Shown here: positions 11,878 through 22,833 of the stretch, one piece after another
How the letters are laid out: every line of letters starts with the position of its first letter
How positions within the stretch are numbered: position 1 is the stretch's first letter
From: Paramecium tetraurelia
Lineage: Eukaryota > Ciliophora > Oligohymenophorea > Peniculida > Parameciidae
NCBI RefSeq assembly: GCF_000165425.1
Contig: NW_001799122.1
Coordinates: 381,454 to 445,453, forward strand
Direction: 5' to 3'
DNA length: 64,000 nt
Notes under the pieces: model-generated
What the model was told of the DNA's origin: nothing
The model's database searches: none
What the model saw: the letters and a program-made list of their open reading frames with translations, nothing else
Program-made: the position numbers and the translations under genes

Positions 11878-13731
11878 TCAAGAAATATATTCATATAATA
11901 GTTCAGTTATTGTATCATTAGGAATTAATCTTCTAAATTTATTTTTTTTTTTGATCTTCGTTGATTATGATGAACTATCTATATTATTGATGTAATTAGG
12001 CAGAACCAAGATTGTTTCAGAATTCTTTTTCTTTTTAATTTATTTTGTGATGTTAGTTTTTATCTTTTTTTTAGATGTTTTTGATGTAAGTATTTCTTCT
12101 GTTTCTGAAGACACTTTGAAGTTATTTATAAAATCTAGAGGGATTTCTTAAATTAACTTCCTTTTTTGGCTAACTAATTTTTCAGAAAGAGATTAATTAT
12201 AAAGCAAATCTAAATTTCCATTTATTTCTAATAAGTTTCTCTTCAATTGATAAATAATATCGGTTCTCTAACATCTGATACAGAAANNNNNNNNNNNNNN
12301 NNNNNNNNNNNNNNNNNNNNNNNNNNNNNNNNNNNNNNNNNNNNNNNNNNNNNNNNNNNNNNNNNNNNNNNNNNNNNNNNNNNNNNNNNNNNNNNNNNNN
12401 NNNNNNNNNNNNNNNNNNNNNNNNNNNNNNNNNNNNGACATATATACTTTGCACATTGGGCAAACCCAATCTTTATCTGACATATCATAGTCATCACATT
12501 CACATCTTAAGCAATTATCACACAAATACTTTAAGCATTAGACTTTATCATCTAACAATCAATATATTTAAATACTCTCAATTATATAATTTGCAGAATA
12601 TAAGTCTTGATAAAACTTTTACATATTCTGATTTGATATGCAATATCTTTATTGGTTCAGTAAATCGTCATTGTATTAATGTAAATTCATATCAACATGA
12701 TTATAAGTGCATTGTTTTTAGTTACTTTTTTCAATCATTTGTCTACAATAGTGGCACATCTAAAGATCTTAATTTTATTCATTCTATTGTAATTCCTGAC
12801 CCTATTCTGTTAAATTTATGCGAACTTCTCTCAATCTTTAAAGAGATTCAAATTATTATAAACTTAACTCTATAGGATTCGGACTTAGATACCTATCTAA
12901 ACTAACAGTAATCATATTATCTATTAAGAGTAAAATCAGGTAATACCTTTTTAATTATAGCTAACCTTCCCTATACTTTCGGCAACTTAGTAGTCTTCAT
13001 ACATTTAAATCAAATTATAAAGTTAATCTAATTCTTCTTGATGATGTTAAACATGATTTCTATAAATTTTCAGGGTAAAGTCTCCTGTTTTCTAAATACT
13101 GTATTGATATCTTAATGATTTATTTATTTCCGAGACGTGTGTTTACAATCTACAAGAATAAAAAGATAAATACCTTTCAATATTTGAAGTATTTTTTAAT
13201 TGTACTTATGTCAAATCATTTTCTAATTCCATAATCACTTAACTTATTTAATCTGGCCAATCTATTTAGAAATGCAAACTTTATAATTTTTATTCTTCTT
13301 AATTATAAATGTCAATTTGTCTTTCTTCTGGCATCTGATGGATTTTTTGAATCAATTTTTAGCATCTCTCTAATTCATCAACAAGTTTATCTTCACAAAC
13401 TACATCAACCATCTCTTCAATCAATTATTTGATTGGCTCGGATGATTTTTCTCTTTACATTAATATTAAATGCAAACGATGCATTAGATTGGATTCATTT
13501 AACTATTAAATCTTGCTTTTTTTCTTCTTTGATAATCTTAAGACTTTTTGTATCAATTCTTTTGTTTACTAGTTAGCATAATTGGGAACTAAATTTAGGA
13601 ATTAACAGTTTACTTTGTTTAGATTGTTTTATCACATTACTCAAAGAAACAGGTGCTTCTATCATGAAATATTCCTCATGAATTTATCGCCAAAAAGTAG
13701 AAGTGAATTAGGAATCAACATTTTTATCCAT
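11878..13731 (-). CDS. zf-4CXXC_R1 zinc-finger protein (CDCA7-like), interrupted by assembly gap
   Basis: Starts at MDKNVDSQFTSTFW. A Cys-rich module contains CHYCRQ, then YLCDNCLRC, then WVCPMCK, and after the gap FCIRCQ. This is the CxxC-RQ ... NCL ... W.CP.C ... C..C order of the zf-4CXXC_R1 family (CDCA7, R1). A 24-nt intron (GT at about 12574) joins the segments. About 45 residues separate the first CxxC from the next, longer than usual. The gap (12287-12436) removes the next zinc ligands. The tail is Lys/Ser-rich and ends at TGA 11878-11880. A nuclear DNA-binding role is inferred from the family. The 5' half contains introns I did not fully resolve. Confidence 0.75.
12287..12436. other. 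assembly gap (150 N)
   Basis: A run of N inside the zinc-finger gene. Exact length 150 suggests a sized scaffold gap. Frames on both sides are compatible with one continuous exon. Confidence 0.98.
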
Positions 13732-14752
13732 TTTTAATATTAATTGTCATATTAATAATCACAATCACCTAAAATCTATAATTATAATAAAACAAATCAA
13801 ATGTTATTAAACATAGCATACACATTTGATTGATAATCTAGAGTTTTTGAGTTGTTTAAATTTGTAATAATACCCGAAACCCTAAAATTGCAATTAAATA
13901 TTAATATTAAACTTAAAAAGACAGTACAAAATTTAAGTAAAACCTATTTAGGTTTTAACAATATTTAATAGTATTATTAAAGTACTACTTTGTTTGATTT
14001 CAAATAAAACTGCTTATTTCTAAATAACTATTTTGATGAAAATATTGAACAATTTATATTGATGTTTACAAAAGATGAATTCGCAAACAACCAAGCATTA
14101 AAATATTGAATATACCTAATTAATTGACAACTCTTTTTAAAATATTAAAGATTTTTTATAAGAAAAGCATTTAAAAATTTAATATTTCCATTCTTAGTTG
14201 AAGAATGCAAAACATAAAGAAATTGCAAAAATAAAAAAATTCAAAAGTTGAATTTAATCATAATAACTTAAATTTATTAGGTTTATTAAAAAATATTTAT
14301 AGTTTAGAAATAAATTAAATTGGTAATCATTATTGTTATTATCTCCATTTAAATTCCTGATTGTTCTTTTATCCTTATTTAAGGATCTTTCCAATCATAT
14401 CCTTTTTCCTATAAGAATAATCTTAAAATTATTCCTGAATTGTTAATCGCAAAACAAACCCAGAAAATACCATCCCATCCTATTTCTAAAAATAGTATTT
14501 TTGAAATCACAATAGTTTGATAAAAATTAGTTGCACTCTTGTAATTGAGGTTGTGTATCTATTCTTTAAGTGAGTATTCTAGTTTAAATCGCTCTCTTTG
14601 AGCTCTTCCATAAAATTATAATTTTTATTTGAATTTAAATATATCTTTGAGATTATATCAAGGAGTGAATTAAAATGTAAAGATAATTATCATATAATTA
14701 TAAATTATTATAAATCCTAATTATTATAAATTCTATAATACTATATATATAT
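13732..14752. other. 1.0-kb gene-poor region
   Basis: AT-rich, with many short repeats of no clear order. A possible gene remnant lies at 14280-14611 on the minus strand and is listed separately. Nothing else is supported. Confidence 0.45.
14280..14611 (-). pseudogene. possible small gene or decayed gene fragment
   Basis: An ATG at 14611 opens MEELKESDLNQNTHLKNRY, then a TGA interrupts. The same frame resumes with protein-like sequence (DYSYRKKDMIGKILKQG, then NNQEFKWRQ) and ends near 14320. An intron longer than usual (36-51 nt) would be needed to join them. The GKILKQG-type motif recalls repeat proteins common in Paramecium, but the match is weak. It may be a remnant. Confidence 0.25.
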
Positions 14753-16039
14753 TCATTTAACTTCTCCAAATAACTATTTCATTACATTCTGAACATTTTA
14801 TGGGATGATGAATTTGTCATTTATAGTGCTGTTAACCTGAACTTTGGACAGCTCTGTTGGCAACTCATTAAAAATATAGTTCATTTGATTCTCTATTGAT
14901 GTTTCTAATAAGAAAAATTCAGATTCAATGTATTTCACGTATTCTTCCAAAAAGTTGTTTCCTTAGCTGAATAATAAGACATAAATTACTTTTTAATATT
15001 AATAAATTGGATATCACTATTTGACATGATAAAATTATGAATATTCGCAAATTCTCTGGCTCCATTCTATAACTATACTTGAGAATAAAATGTTGTATCG
15101 AAATTCACAAATATGTAGCATTTGTATTCTTAATTACTTTGTGACACATCATTAGAATTTTAGTAATTTTTAAATTGATAGCCATCCAAACTGAAATGAA
15201 TAAAAAACAATTGAATCTGAGGTTATTCTTATTCTTCTTTCTTCACCTAAAAAAATGGGGCTATTATGTTAGTGAATTAAAAATCTTTAAAATAATTTTA
15301 ATAAAATTGTGTCTTCATTGTTGGCAGTAGTTCTTCTTACTATTTGATTTGTTAAATTTAGTGATCTTGTTAGTTTGATAAATACTCTTAGAAGAATGAC
15401 AAACTAAATTTGAGATTATCTTCTAAATCATAGATGAATAGGTATTAATAAGGAAACTTTTTTCTTTCAATATCATTCTTATAATATCGCAAGGTTCTTA
15501 AAGTGAATACTCTCTCCTTCACAAGCATGTTATAATACCTAATATTCTATGTCAATTCTTACTGCAATCCTATTATTTAGTCCTTTAATTGTGAACCATC
15601 CTTATATCCTTAGAGATGTGCGATGGTAAACAATATTCCCCATCTAATGAAGTGCAAGCCATATTAAAATTTTTCAATCTCATTAATTGAAAACTAGTTT
15701 TCTCCCTATTATTGAATTACTCTTCTTTACTTTCACATTAAATAATTCAATAAGTCCAAAATCTATTTCTATTAGCTTCGGTCCATAAACTCTGTAAAAT
15801 TCTTTAAATTCTCTTAAATTATAAGACCTCTTCAATAGAGTCTTAAGACTTTAAATATCAGACTTAAGACATCTGTATTTCGACTTTATCAATTAGACAT
15901 TTATTTGTTTTTGAATTGGTTCAGGCACTTTATTCGACACTTAATTTGGCACTTAATTTGATTCCTTCTGCTTAACTCTTACTGTGACTAATCCGTCATC
16001 CCTAGTAAAATCGAATCCTTTCACATCATAAGAGTTCAT
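14753..16039 (-). CDS. hypothetical protein, 412 aa
   Basis: A complete model with two introns (25 nt near 15720, 23 nt near 14990); length divides exactly into codons. The N-terminus has a short repeat-like run (SNQVPNQVSNKVPEP). The middle is basic with regular Leu. The C-terminal half has alternating aromatic and hydrophobic residues (QLFFIHFSLDGYQFKNY; KCYIFVNFDTTFYSQV) like an alpha/beta or beta-rich domain. No TM segment or signal peptide. I do not recognise the family. Confidence 0.72.
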
Positions 16040-16351
16040 TACAATTAATCAAAAATTTATAGTATAAAATATATTTTCTATACCAATTCTCAAATTAAAT
16101 AAGACAAATCATTTCGATAAAAGTGCTTTTGAAAATTGATTATAATTTATTTAATTGCTTCTCAATCATATTTTAGGAATCTACTTTCCTTCTTAATACC
16201 TGATAATTAATTATATTTTAATTCATTATAAAGTTGAAGTAATCGATCATATCTTTAAATTATTCAACCTTTTAGGTATTTATTAAGTTTGAATACAAAA
16301 AAATGTTTATTATATCTAACTAAATAGTTATTTTAATAAAATAATTTAATT
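16040..16351. other. divergent promoter region
   Basis: 312 bp of AT-rich DNA between two divergent starts. No other feature seen. Confidence 0.45.
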
Positions 16352-17304
16352 ATGGGCGATATTGATATCAAAGATGATGAAAAGACTTTATCATTATAAA
16401 ATTAAAATTTGACACAGATTGCAGTAAGTAAACAATCATCCAATAGATCACTCTAAATAACCAATTTAATGCATCAAATAATACAATTAAATAAATGAGT
16501 GGAATATCTATTTTTCGCAATTTAAGAGTTTTAAATTTATCCAATAATCAAATTAAAAAGATATTTGGCTTAGTAAATTTAACATAATTGTGTGCTTTGA
16601 TTTTAAATAACAATTTTAAATTCAATTAATCTAAGGATTAATAAAATGCTTAGAGTTGAATACCTTAATCTTATCTAACAATCAAATAATAACTGTATAA
16701 GGCATCTCACACTTAATTAAATTAGAGAAATTATAGTTATCTCATAACTAAATAGAATTAATCAAAGAACCAAATATTATAGGATTTACATAACTGTAAA
16801 TGTATGAATATTGAACAGTTAAGTGTTAACAATAACAAATTACAGGAAATCAGTGCATTTTTTTCATAATTGACAAAACTAAAGAGACTTGAGATAGGAA
16901 AAAATGAAATTAAAGATCCTTTATAAATACTTGTTCTAAGTGATCTAAAATTAATTCATTAAATGTTGCAGGTAATCCTTGTTCAGAAAAGCCTATTTCA
17001 ATTGCAATTAAATTTCTAAGAATTAGATTCATCAATAATTTAGCAGCTGGGAAGTTTTGGAATAACATAAATCAAAAATTCCTTAAAAAATCATAGAAAA
17101 AACTGAAAAAGTTAAAAAAGGATTACTTAGCCAGTCGTTTCATATGATTTAGAACAGTAATAAGAATAGGAAGCTGTGATAGTGTAAAATTCAAAAAGAA
17201 GTTCTATTGTGAAAATTGAAAAGAAAAAGTAGATTGATAAGAAATAAAAATAACGAATTAAAAATATTAACTTAGGTCAGGAGCCTGAAATAGAAAAGTG
17301 GTGA
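16352..17304 (+). pseudogene. leucine-rich-repeat protein gene with several frame breaks
   Basis: Protein-like LRR blocks follow one another: FRNLRVLNLSNNQIKKIFGL, NTLILSNNQIITVQGISHL, KLEKLQLSHNQIELI, NNNKLQEISAFFSQL, then a NVAGNPCSEKP-like cap and a Lys/Gln-rich tail ending in PEIEKW. A 23-nt intron near 16408 and probably a 28-nt intron near 16795 are normal. The remaining blocks lie in different frames: shifts occur around 16615 and 16950, and at least one more between 17000 and 17120. No intron with GT/AG borders explains these. Most lie in A or T runs. Either the gene is decaying or the consensus has indel errors. If intact it would resemble an SDS22-like or ciliary LRR protein. Confidence 0.6.
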
Positions 17305-17606
17305 CTTTATATTTGTGTATTAATATTTTATATATGATTCTGTAACTTATTAACAAAGATTCAAATATGTGGCATATTGACATAATTTGGATAGGATGCA
17401 TTAATAGTTAACTTATAGGTTCTTGGGTATTGAAATGCGATTTCAGGAATTTTTTAACGATTTCTTATTGTTTAAAATAGTTTTAATTATTATAATAATT
17501 CATTACTAAAAATAAGAAGTTTTCACTACTTTCTGACTAAAATTCAAGTTAAATTCAAAAATACTGAAATTTAATGTAATGACTATCATTAAATTAATAA
17601 TGGCAA
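17305..17606. other. spacer upstream of RING-CH gene
   Basis: 302 bp of AT-rich sequence between two plus-strand genes. An in-frame upstream ATG at 17580 opens a different frame and is not used. Confidence 0.4.
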
Positions 17607-18688
17607 ATGAGACTTTTCGAATTACTCCTACTGGTACTTGCAGGATTCCATTTAGTTTTATGGGGAGCTAGCAATAAGAAATAAATTTAGAGTATATTAT
17701 TGTAGTAATATATTAGAGTTATAAAAGAGAAACCAACAAGGGAACAAACTCAAAGAGATTTTGTAGGTTAGACCTTGTCTCCCAATGCCTCTACAATAAA
17801 GAGAAGTTATAATAATGAAACAGATATCGAATTATAAAATAACCCATTTTATATGACTCCTGTGGATTATGACTGTTCTAATTGGATCTATAAGACTCCA
17901 CAATAATCGAATAAATAGGTTCCCAAGTGTAATCCACGAATTCAATAAAAAAATAGAACAAACTTACAAAGATAATAGGATTCATTGCATGAACAAAGTA
18001 CATCAGTCAAAAAAATAACTACTTAAGAGTTTTCAGAAGTACAGGTAAAAGTGTTTGAGGAGAAGCAATGCAAATTTTGCAATGAATAAGATTGGTCTGT
18101 GCATTTGATCAGACCATGTTTATGTAAGGGAGGGTAGTAGTATGCTCATCAAAAATGTGTGTAGAATGAAATTGAAGCTAATTATATGGATTTCAACAGG
18201 AGATAATTTATCAAAAGATTGCAGTGTGATTTCTGTAGATTCTAATATGTAATTAAAACATACAAAGAATACAGTGTAATGAAATCCTTAAAAGACCCAT
18301 TGAAATTCAATAAACTATTTTGGTTAATGTCATCAGGTGTTATTTTGGCTAGTTTAATTGTGGCGACAATAATACTAATTTCATTAAATGTTGGATCAAT
18401 GAGACAATAGATTGAATCACTCATTCTCACAATAGTGGGATGTTTGACTTGTGTATTATTGGTCATAATTTTGATATTCAACATTTTCGAACTGATTGTC
18501 ATAGTAATAATTTGAATCTAATTTAGTTCGAATGGAAAGTAATGGATAAGGATCATCAAAATATCGAAGATCATGGATTAAGAATGAGCTAAGATGAACT
18601 TAATTTAATGTTGGAATTGGCAAGATAAAAGTTGGATAAACAAATATCTTAAGTCTATCCACAATAACAAAGCTAAATTCCTTATTGA
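17607..18688 (+). CDS. membrane-bound RING-CH (MARCH-type) E3 ubiquitin ligase
   Basis: A 352-aa protein starting MRLFELLLLVLAGFH, a hydrophobic N-terminus that is a signal peptide or anchor. A RING-CH domain follows in the middle: CKFC, then CLC, then AHQKCV, then CDFC, the C4HC3 order of MARCH ligases. Two TM segments (ILASLIVATIILISL; IVGCLTCVLLVIILIF) follow at once, as in MARCH proteins. A single 23-nt intron at 18504-18526 adds a soluble Gln-rich tail; without it the frame would end at the membrane. It probably ubiquitinates membrane proteins in the endomembrane system. Confidence 0.9.
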
Positions 18689-18768
18689 GTAATCTATTTA
18701 TTCACAATTTTGACCTTAACTATATATTATATTAAATATCAGTAATTGCACACACATACATATATTGC

Positions 18769-19964
18769 TCAAGCCTGAAAGTAAGGATGTTACAAAGCCT
18801 CCTTTGCCGTTATTCTTCTCCTAGGATTGATCTGAAGCATTTTCAAAAGGAGATCAATCGCAAGTTCATTATTAGGAATATGGGAGAACTTGTTCAACCA
18901 AAACTTCATATCCTTCTACTCGTATCCCTTGAATCTCTTTTGTATCTCTTAATTATAAGACTAATGTTGGAATAGATATATCATCTCAATATCTTTTAGA
19001 CTTCCCAAGGTTTAAAAGATACAATAGAGCTAATCTCCTTCATTCTTTCCTTCGAACAACACTTTTAAGTCCATCATCTCTGAAAAAATGCACCCAGCAG
19101 CTAAAATTAACAACATTACATTACCCCAGATGTCAATTTCAGCTCCATAATTGGTGTGGGATAGGATAAGTTCGGGAGCCCTGTAGTATTGGGATACCAC
19201 ATAGGAAGTATTCATTCCACGTTGATCAATGACCTTTGCACTCCCAAAATCACATAGGACCAAATTGCCATCCTTGTCAACTAGAATATTTTCACTTAAA
19301 TAAATTATTAAAATTACGGTTTAAGATCTCTATGAACTACATCTTTAGCTGATAAACTACACAATCCTATTATGATTTATCTCATTAGACTTTTGATTTG
19401 ATTTGGTTGTAAGAACTATCTGTTCCTTATTGCCTAAGCCAAAATATTTTCCAAGGAGAAATCCTTATATTCAAAGATGATATTTTGAACATTTATTCCT
19501 TCGTCGGTTTAAGACAAATATATGTCCTGTATATAATAGAGATCATACTTCTATTTGAATGATGTTTGGAGACCCTTTGAGTAAGAGTAGTATTTCATAT
19601 TCTCGACTTAATTGTTTAGAAATTTTTTAGATTCTCTTGATAGCAACTTTTTTGTCATTGGTTCTATCATATGCTTCAAACACATATCCGAAAGTTCCAT
19701 GTCCTATTATCCTTTAGAACTGATAGTTGGGCAAGAAAGAATATTAAATGTTCATTAATTATTATACTTCAAATTTATAAGACTGACTTCATTTTAAATA
19801 TTTATGCAACTCACACTCCAGTTTAATTTTTTAGCTAAATCATTTTGAATTCTCATAAATATCTTTCTTTCGGTCAAATTATCATTGTCCAAACCCTCTA
19901 AAATTGGTTTCATTTCAATTTGCTATTGGCCTACCTATTTTTGCAGTTCTTCAACACTTTTCAT
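18769..19964 (-). CDS. GSK3-like CMGC protein kinase
   Basis: A 364-aa Ser/Thr kinase. It has a glycine loop (GHGTFGYVFEA), VAIKRI lysine, HRDLKPEN catalytic loop, DFG (LVLCDFGSAK), an activation segment with tyrosine (SYVVSQYYRAPEL) as in GSK3, DIW and a C-terminal RRRITAKEALQHPYF block. Four introns of 22-32 nt are needed, one splitting HRDLKP from ENIL. An N-terminal coiled-coil-like stretch of about 75 residues precedes the domain. The start may be further upstream, because the frame is open back to 20066 after a TGA. The GSK3 group is supported by SYVVSQYYRAPEL; the exact orthology is unsure. Confidence 0.88.
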
Positions 19965-20708
19965 AAATATAGTTAGAAGTGCTTATTTTCTTTTAATTCT
20001 TATGCTTTATAACTAAAAATAAGTAATTAAGTAATTATACTTATCCTAAATTAGATGATGCATTCAGAAGTCCTCTTTGATAAGTGCCAATTTCTAAATT
20101 CGTTAACCAAACTCATATAAAATTTATTTTCTTATTTTTGAATATCTCTAATCTATCCCTAAAACAAGTTAACTCAAATAGTAAAATAATAGTTCTTTTT
20201 AGTGTTTAGTAACTTCTTCTTCTTGGCCAATTTTAAAATTTTTTCATATTGGTTCTAACTAATCGATTTCAGTTTAAGTTCTTCTTAATAATGAATGATA
20301 TCTTTATATTTAAGTAAATGAATAGAATTTAAATGATATGATTGCTTTTGCTTTTGAGAAATATTATTATTAAGATATAATATTATAAGTTGAATTTTCC
20401 TGTAAAAATCAATTTTACTTAATATGGCAATCTCAATTATGGTTTTATAATGGGAATATGAACTAAAATAAGTGTTAGAGTGATTAAAGTAAATTTCATT
20501 GATTATTAGAGAATTTAATTTGATCTTCTTTGTCAAAGTATTTTCAATAGTTTCAAATATTGAGGCCTAGAACAAATAATCTGAAATCAAATCTAGTCAA
20601 TTTGAGTATATTCATTTTGATGCTAAATATTTTTGGTGATTTTAATTCTAGGAATCGGAACTCTAAATCAAGTAATATAAAATTTTATTATTGCATAAAA
20701 AAATTAAT
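19965..20708. other. partly coding, unresolved region
   Basis: The minus strand of about 20000-20560 contains protein-like stretches in more than one frame, for example FYSFTQIQRYHSLLRRTQ and KELLFYYLSQLVLGID. They are interrupted by TGAs that I could not remove with plausible introns. Possibilities are a small gene, extra 5' exons of the kinase, or a decayed gene. The last 60 bp before 20709 probably act as the promoter of the next + gene. Confidence 0.35.
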
Positions 20709-22802
20709 ATGGGAAATATTTTAAGAAATTAAAAAGAAATATCAAGAAATTTGGATAAAAGTAATTCATTTTATTTTATGTATTTAAGTTGCTTAAGGTT
20801 AAGTTTAGGATACACCTAATATTTTGATTAAGGAATCCAAATAAGGGAATGTTGATGTCATAAAACTCAATTTGCAGATAATTAATGCGGAAATAGTCTA
20901 TGATTCTGTTGATAAAATTCAGTTGGATCTAACTTTCAGCAGCCATATAAATTTCTAAATGATAGTTCATACATTTGTTACTGAAACCAAAGGAGGGAAA
21001 CAGCAAAGGTTTAAATTTAAAATTCAAAGTTTGTAGATATGAAAAAAGCATGCCATCAAGTACATCGCAATAATTTAAATGTCCATCAGGATTGAACTAC
21101 TAATTTCCTACTAAATACATAGAGTTCATGATTATTGATCTTCTAAGATTTTAGAAAATGAGAATAATTCCAGACGCATAATATCACACTCTAATAATCG
21201 AAATGGTAAGTTTATATATCTATGAACATAAAGAGAGCTCTAAATTCAAAAAGCTTCCAGATAATTTACTTTTATCGTATAGATTGCAACGAATAAACCT
21301 ATTAATGTGAATTGACTAATACAAAATAAATTCTGATACAAAAGGGCCGCTTTTTTGAAATAAATGAACTCTATGGTGTATAAAATACTCTATTCAATCC
21401 TGAATGGAACCCTAACACAATAGAAGACAAAGAATGTGTAATTTGTTTTTATAATATGATTAATACTGTACTCTTGCCTTGCAAACATATGTGCACTTGC
21501 TCTGTCTGCGCTGATCATATCATTATGAGTTAGAAAATTAAGCAATGTCCTCTTTGCAGAATCGACATCAATAATTACTTGGCTTTAGAAATTAAGGATA
21601 AGTAGAGACAGGACGTATAGTTACAAAAATACAAAGAGGAATAGCAAAAGTACTTAGAATCCATTAAAGATAAGAAGGAATAATAAGCAATAAAGCAAGG
21701 TTCAATTATGGAATAATTAAAATCTAAGCTAAAAGAAGAATAGATGAAATAACAACAATTAAAGATTAAGAATATGAAATATTTCAATGATCTTGATGAT
21801 TTTAATTAGGATAATGAATAAAATGAAAACATCTATGGCAATTAGAGTTTTTGTTCATATGATGAAAACTAAAATGACCCAGATCACAATTAATTCAACA
21901 ATTCAGTTAAAGATAACAGACAACTGAAATTCGAAGATGACAATAACTTAAGAATATCTAATCAATTCGATGACGACAAGCAAAAGAGTACTGCTAATCA
22001 AAGAAGTCCTTGTGATAGAGATTTCTTAAGTAGCTATTAATAATAATAGGAAATGAAAGATTCCAGATAAAACCCTCTCATAAACTAAAGTATCTCAGTT
22101 GAAAATGACATATCCTAAGATTAAGTTCACTCCCCCCAATAGCATTAAGTTTCATTGGAAGTCACAAACAAAGATGATGAATAAAATCTAAATCTATCTT
22201 CTTAATAACAACTCGCATAATAAAATGGGATTAAATTACAAGTAATTTAGGAAACAGCAAAAGAGTGTTAAGACATTATTATAGAATTTCAATAACATTA
22301 GGAGTGTTAACAATAAACTAATACTTAATTGATTGATTTTTTTGATGAAATTTCAGAATAAAATGAGGAATCTAAGCAATAAAATAGAATTAAATCTCTT
22401 TCTTAATTTGAATTGCACTAATAACCTTAATAGTTTCAATAATAATAATAACAATAAAAACCAACAAACTTGAAAACACCTCAATAATATAATTATGGCT
22501 TAATATAAAATGATTTATAAGATGATATGAATTAATTCGGAGATAAGAATTTCCCTTAGTTTAACGATTTTAAATTAAAAACAAACTAATCTCAGATATC
22601 CAATGAGCAAAATCAAGATTTTTATAAATCAGTCAGATCAGCAGAGTATATGTAAGATAATGAGTAAAGACTCGATCAAGAACATGGTATTCAGAAGCAA
22701 GCTTCGTTAATTGATTTGGAAGATAAACAAGAAGAATAGAAAGATCCTTCTGATTCGAAAGAATGTAGGAGTGAATAAATTTCATTGATAGCTTTTGATT
22801 GA
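20709..22802 (+). CDS. MGRN1/RNF157-like RING E3 ubiquitin ligase
   Basis: A 669-aa model with three 28-nt introns. It begins MGNILRNQ, an N-myristoylation-type start as in the plant and animal mahogunin group. A beta-rich domain of about 200 residues (QLDLTFSSHINFQ, FKCPSGLNYQFPT) precedes a C3HC4 RING: CVICFYNMINTVLLPCKH, MCTCSVCADHI, CPLCRID. The domain order and LLPCKHMC block fit MGRN1. After the RING the protein becomes a long Gln/Asn/Asp-rich, probably disordered tail of about 380 residues with a coiled-coil start. It is convergent with the next gene, only 31 bp away. Confidence 0.87.
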
Positions 22803-22833
22803 TGATGATAATTTTATGATTTTAATGACAAAC

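Noticed and set aside
12197-12525. Several overlapping ORFs through the N gap
   Set aside because: Only the minus frame with CDNCLRC and WVCPMCK is coding; the others arise because N runs contain no stops.
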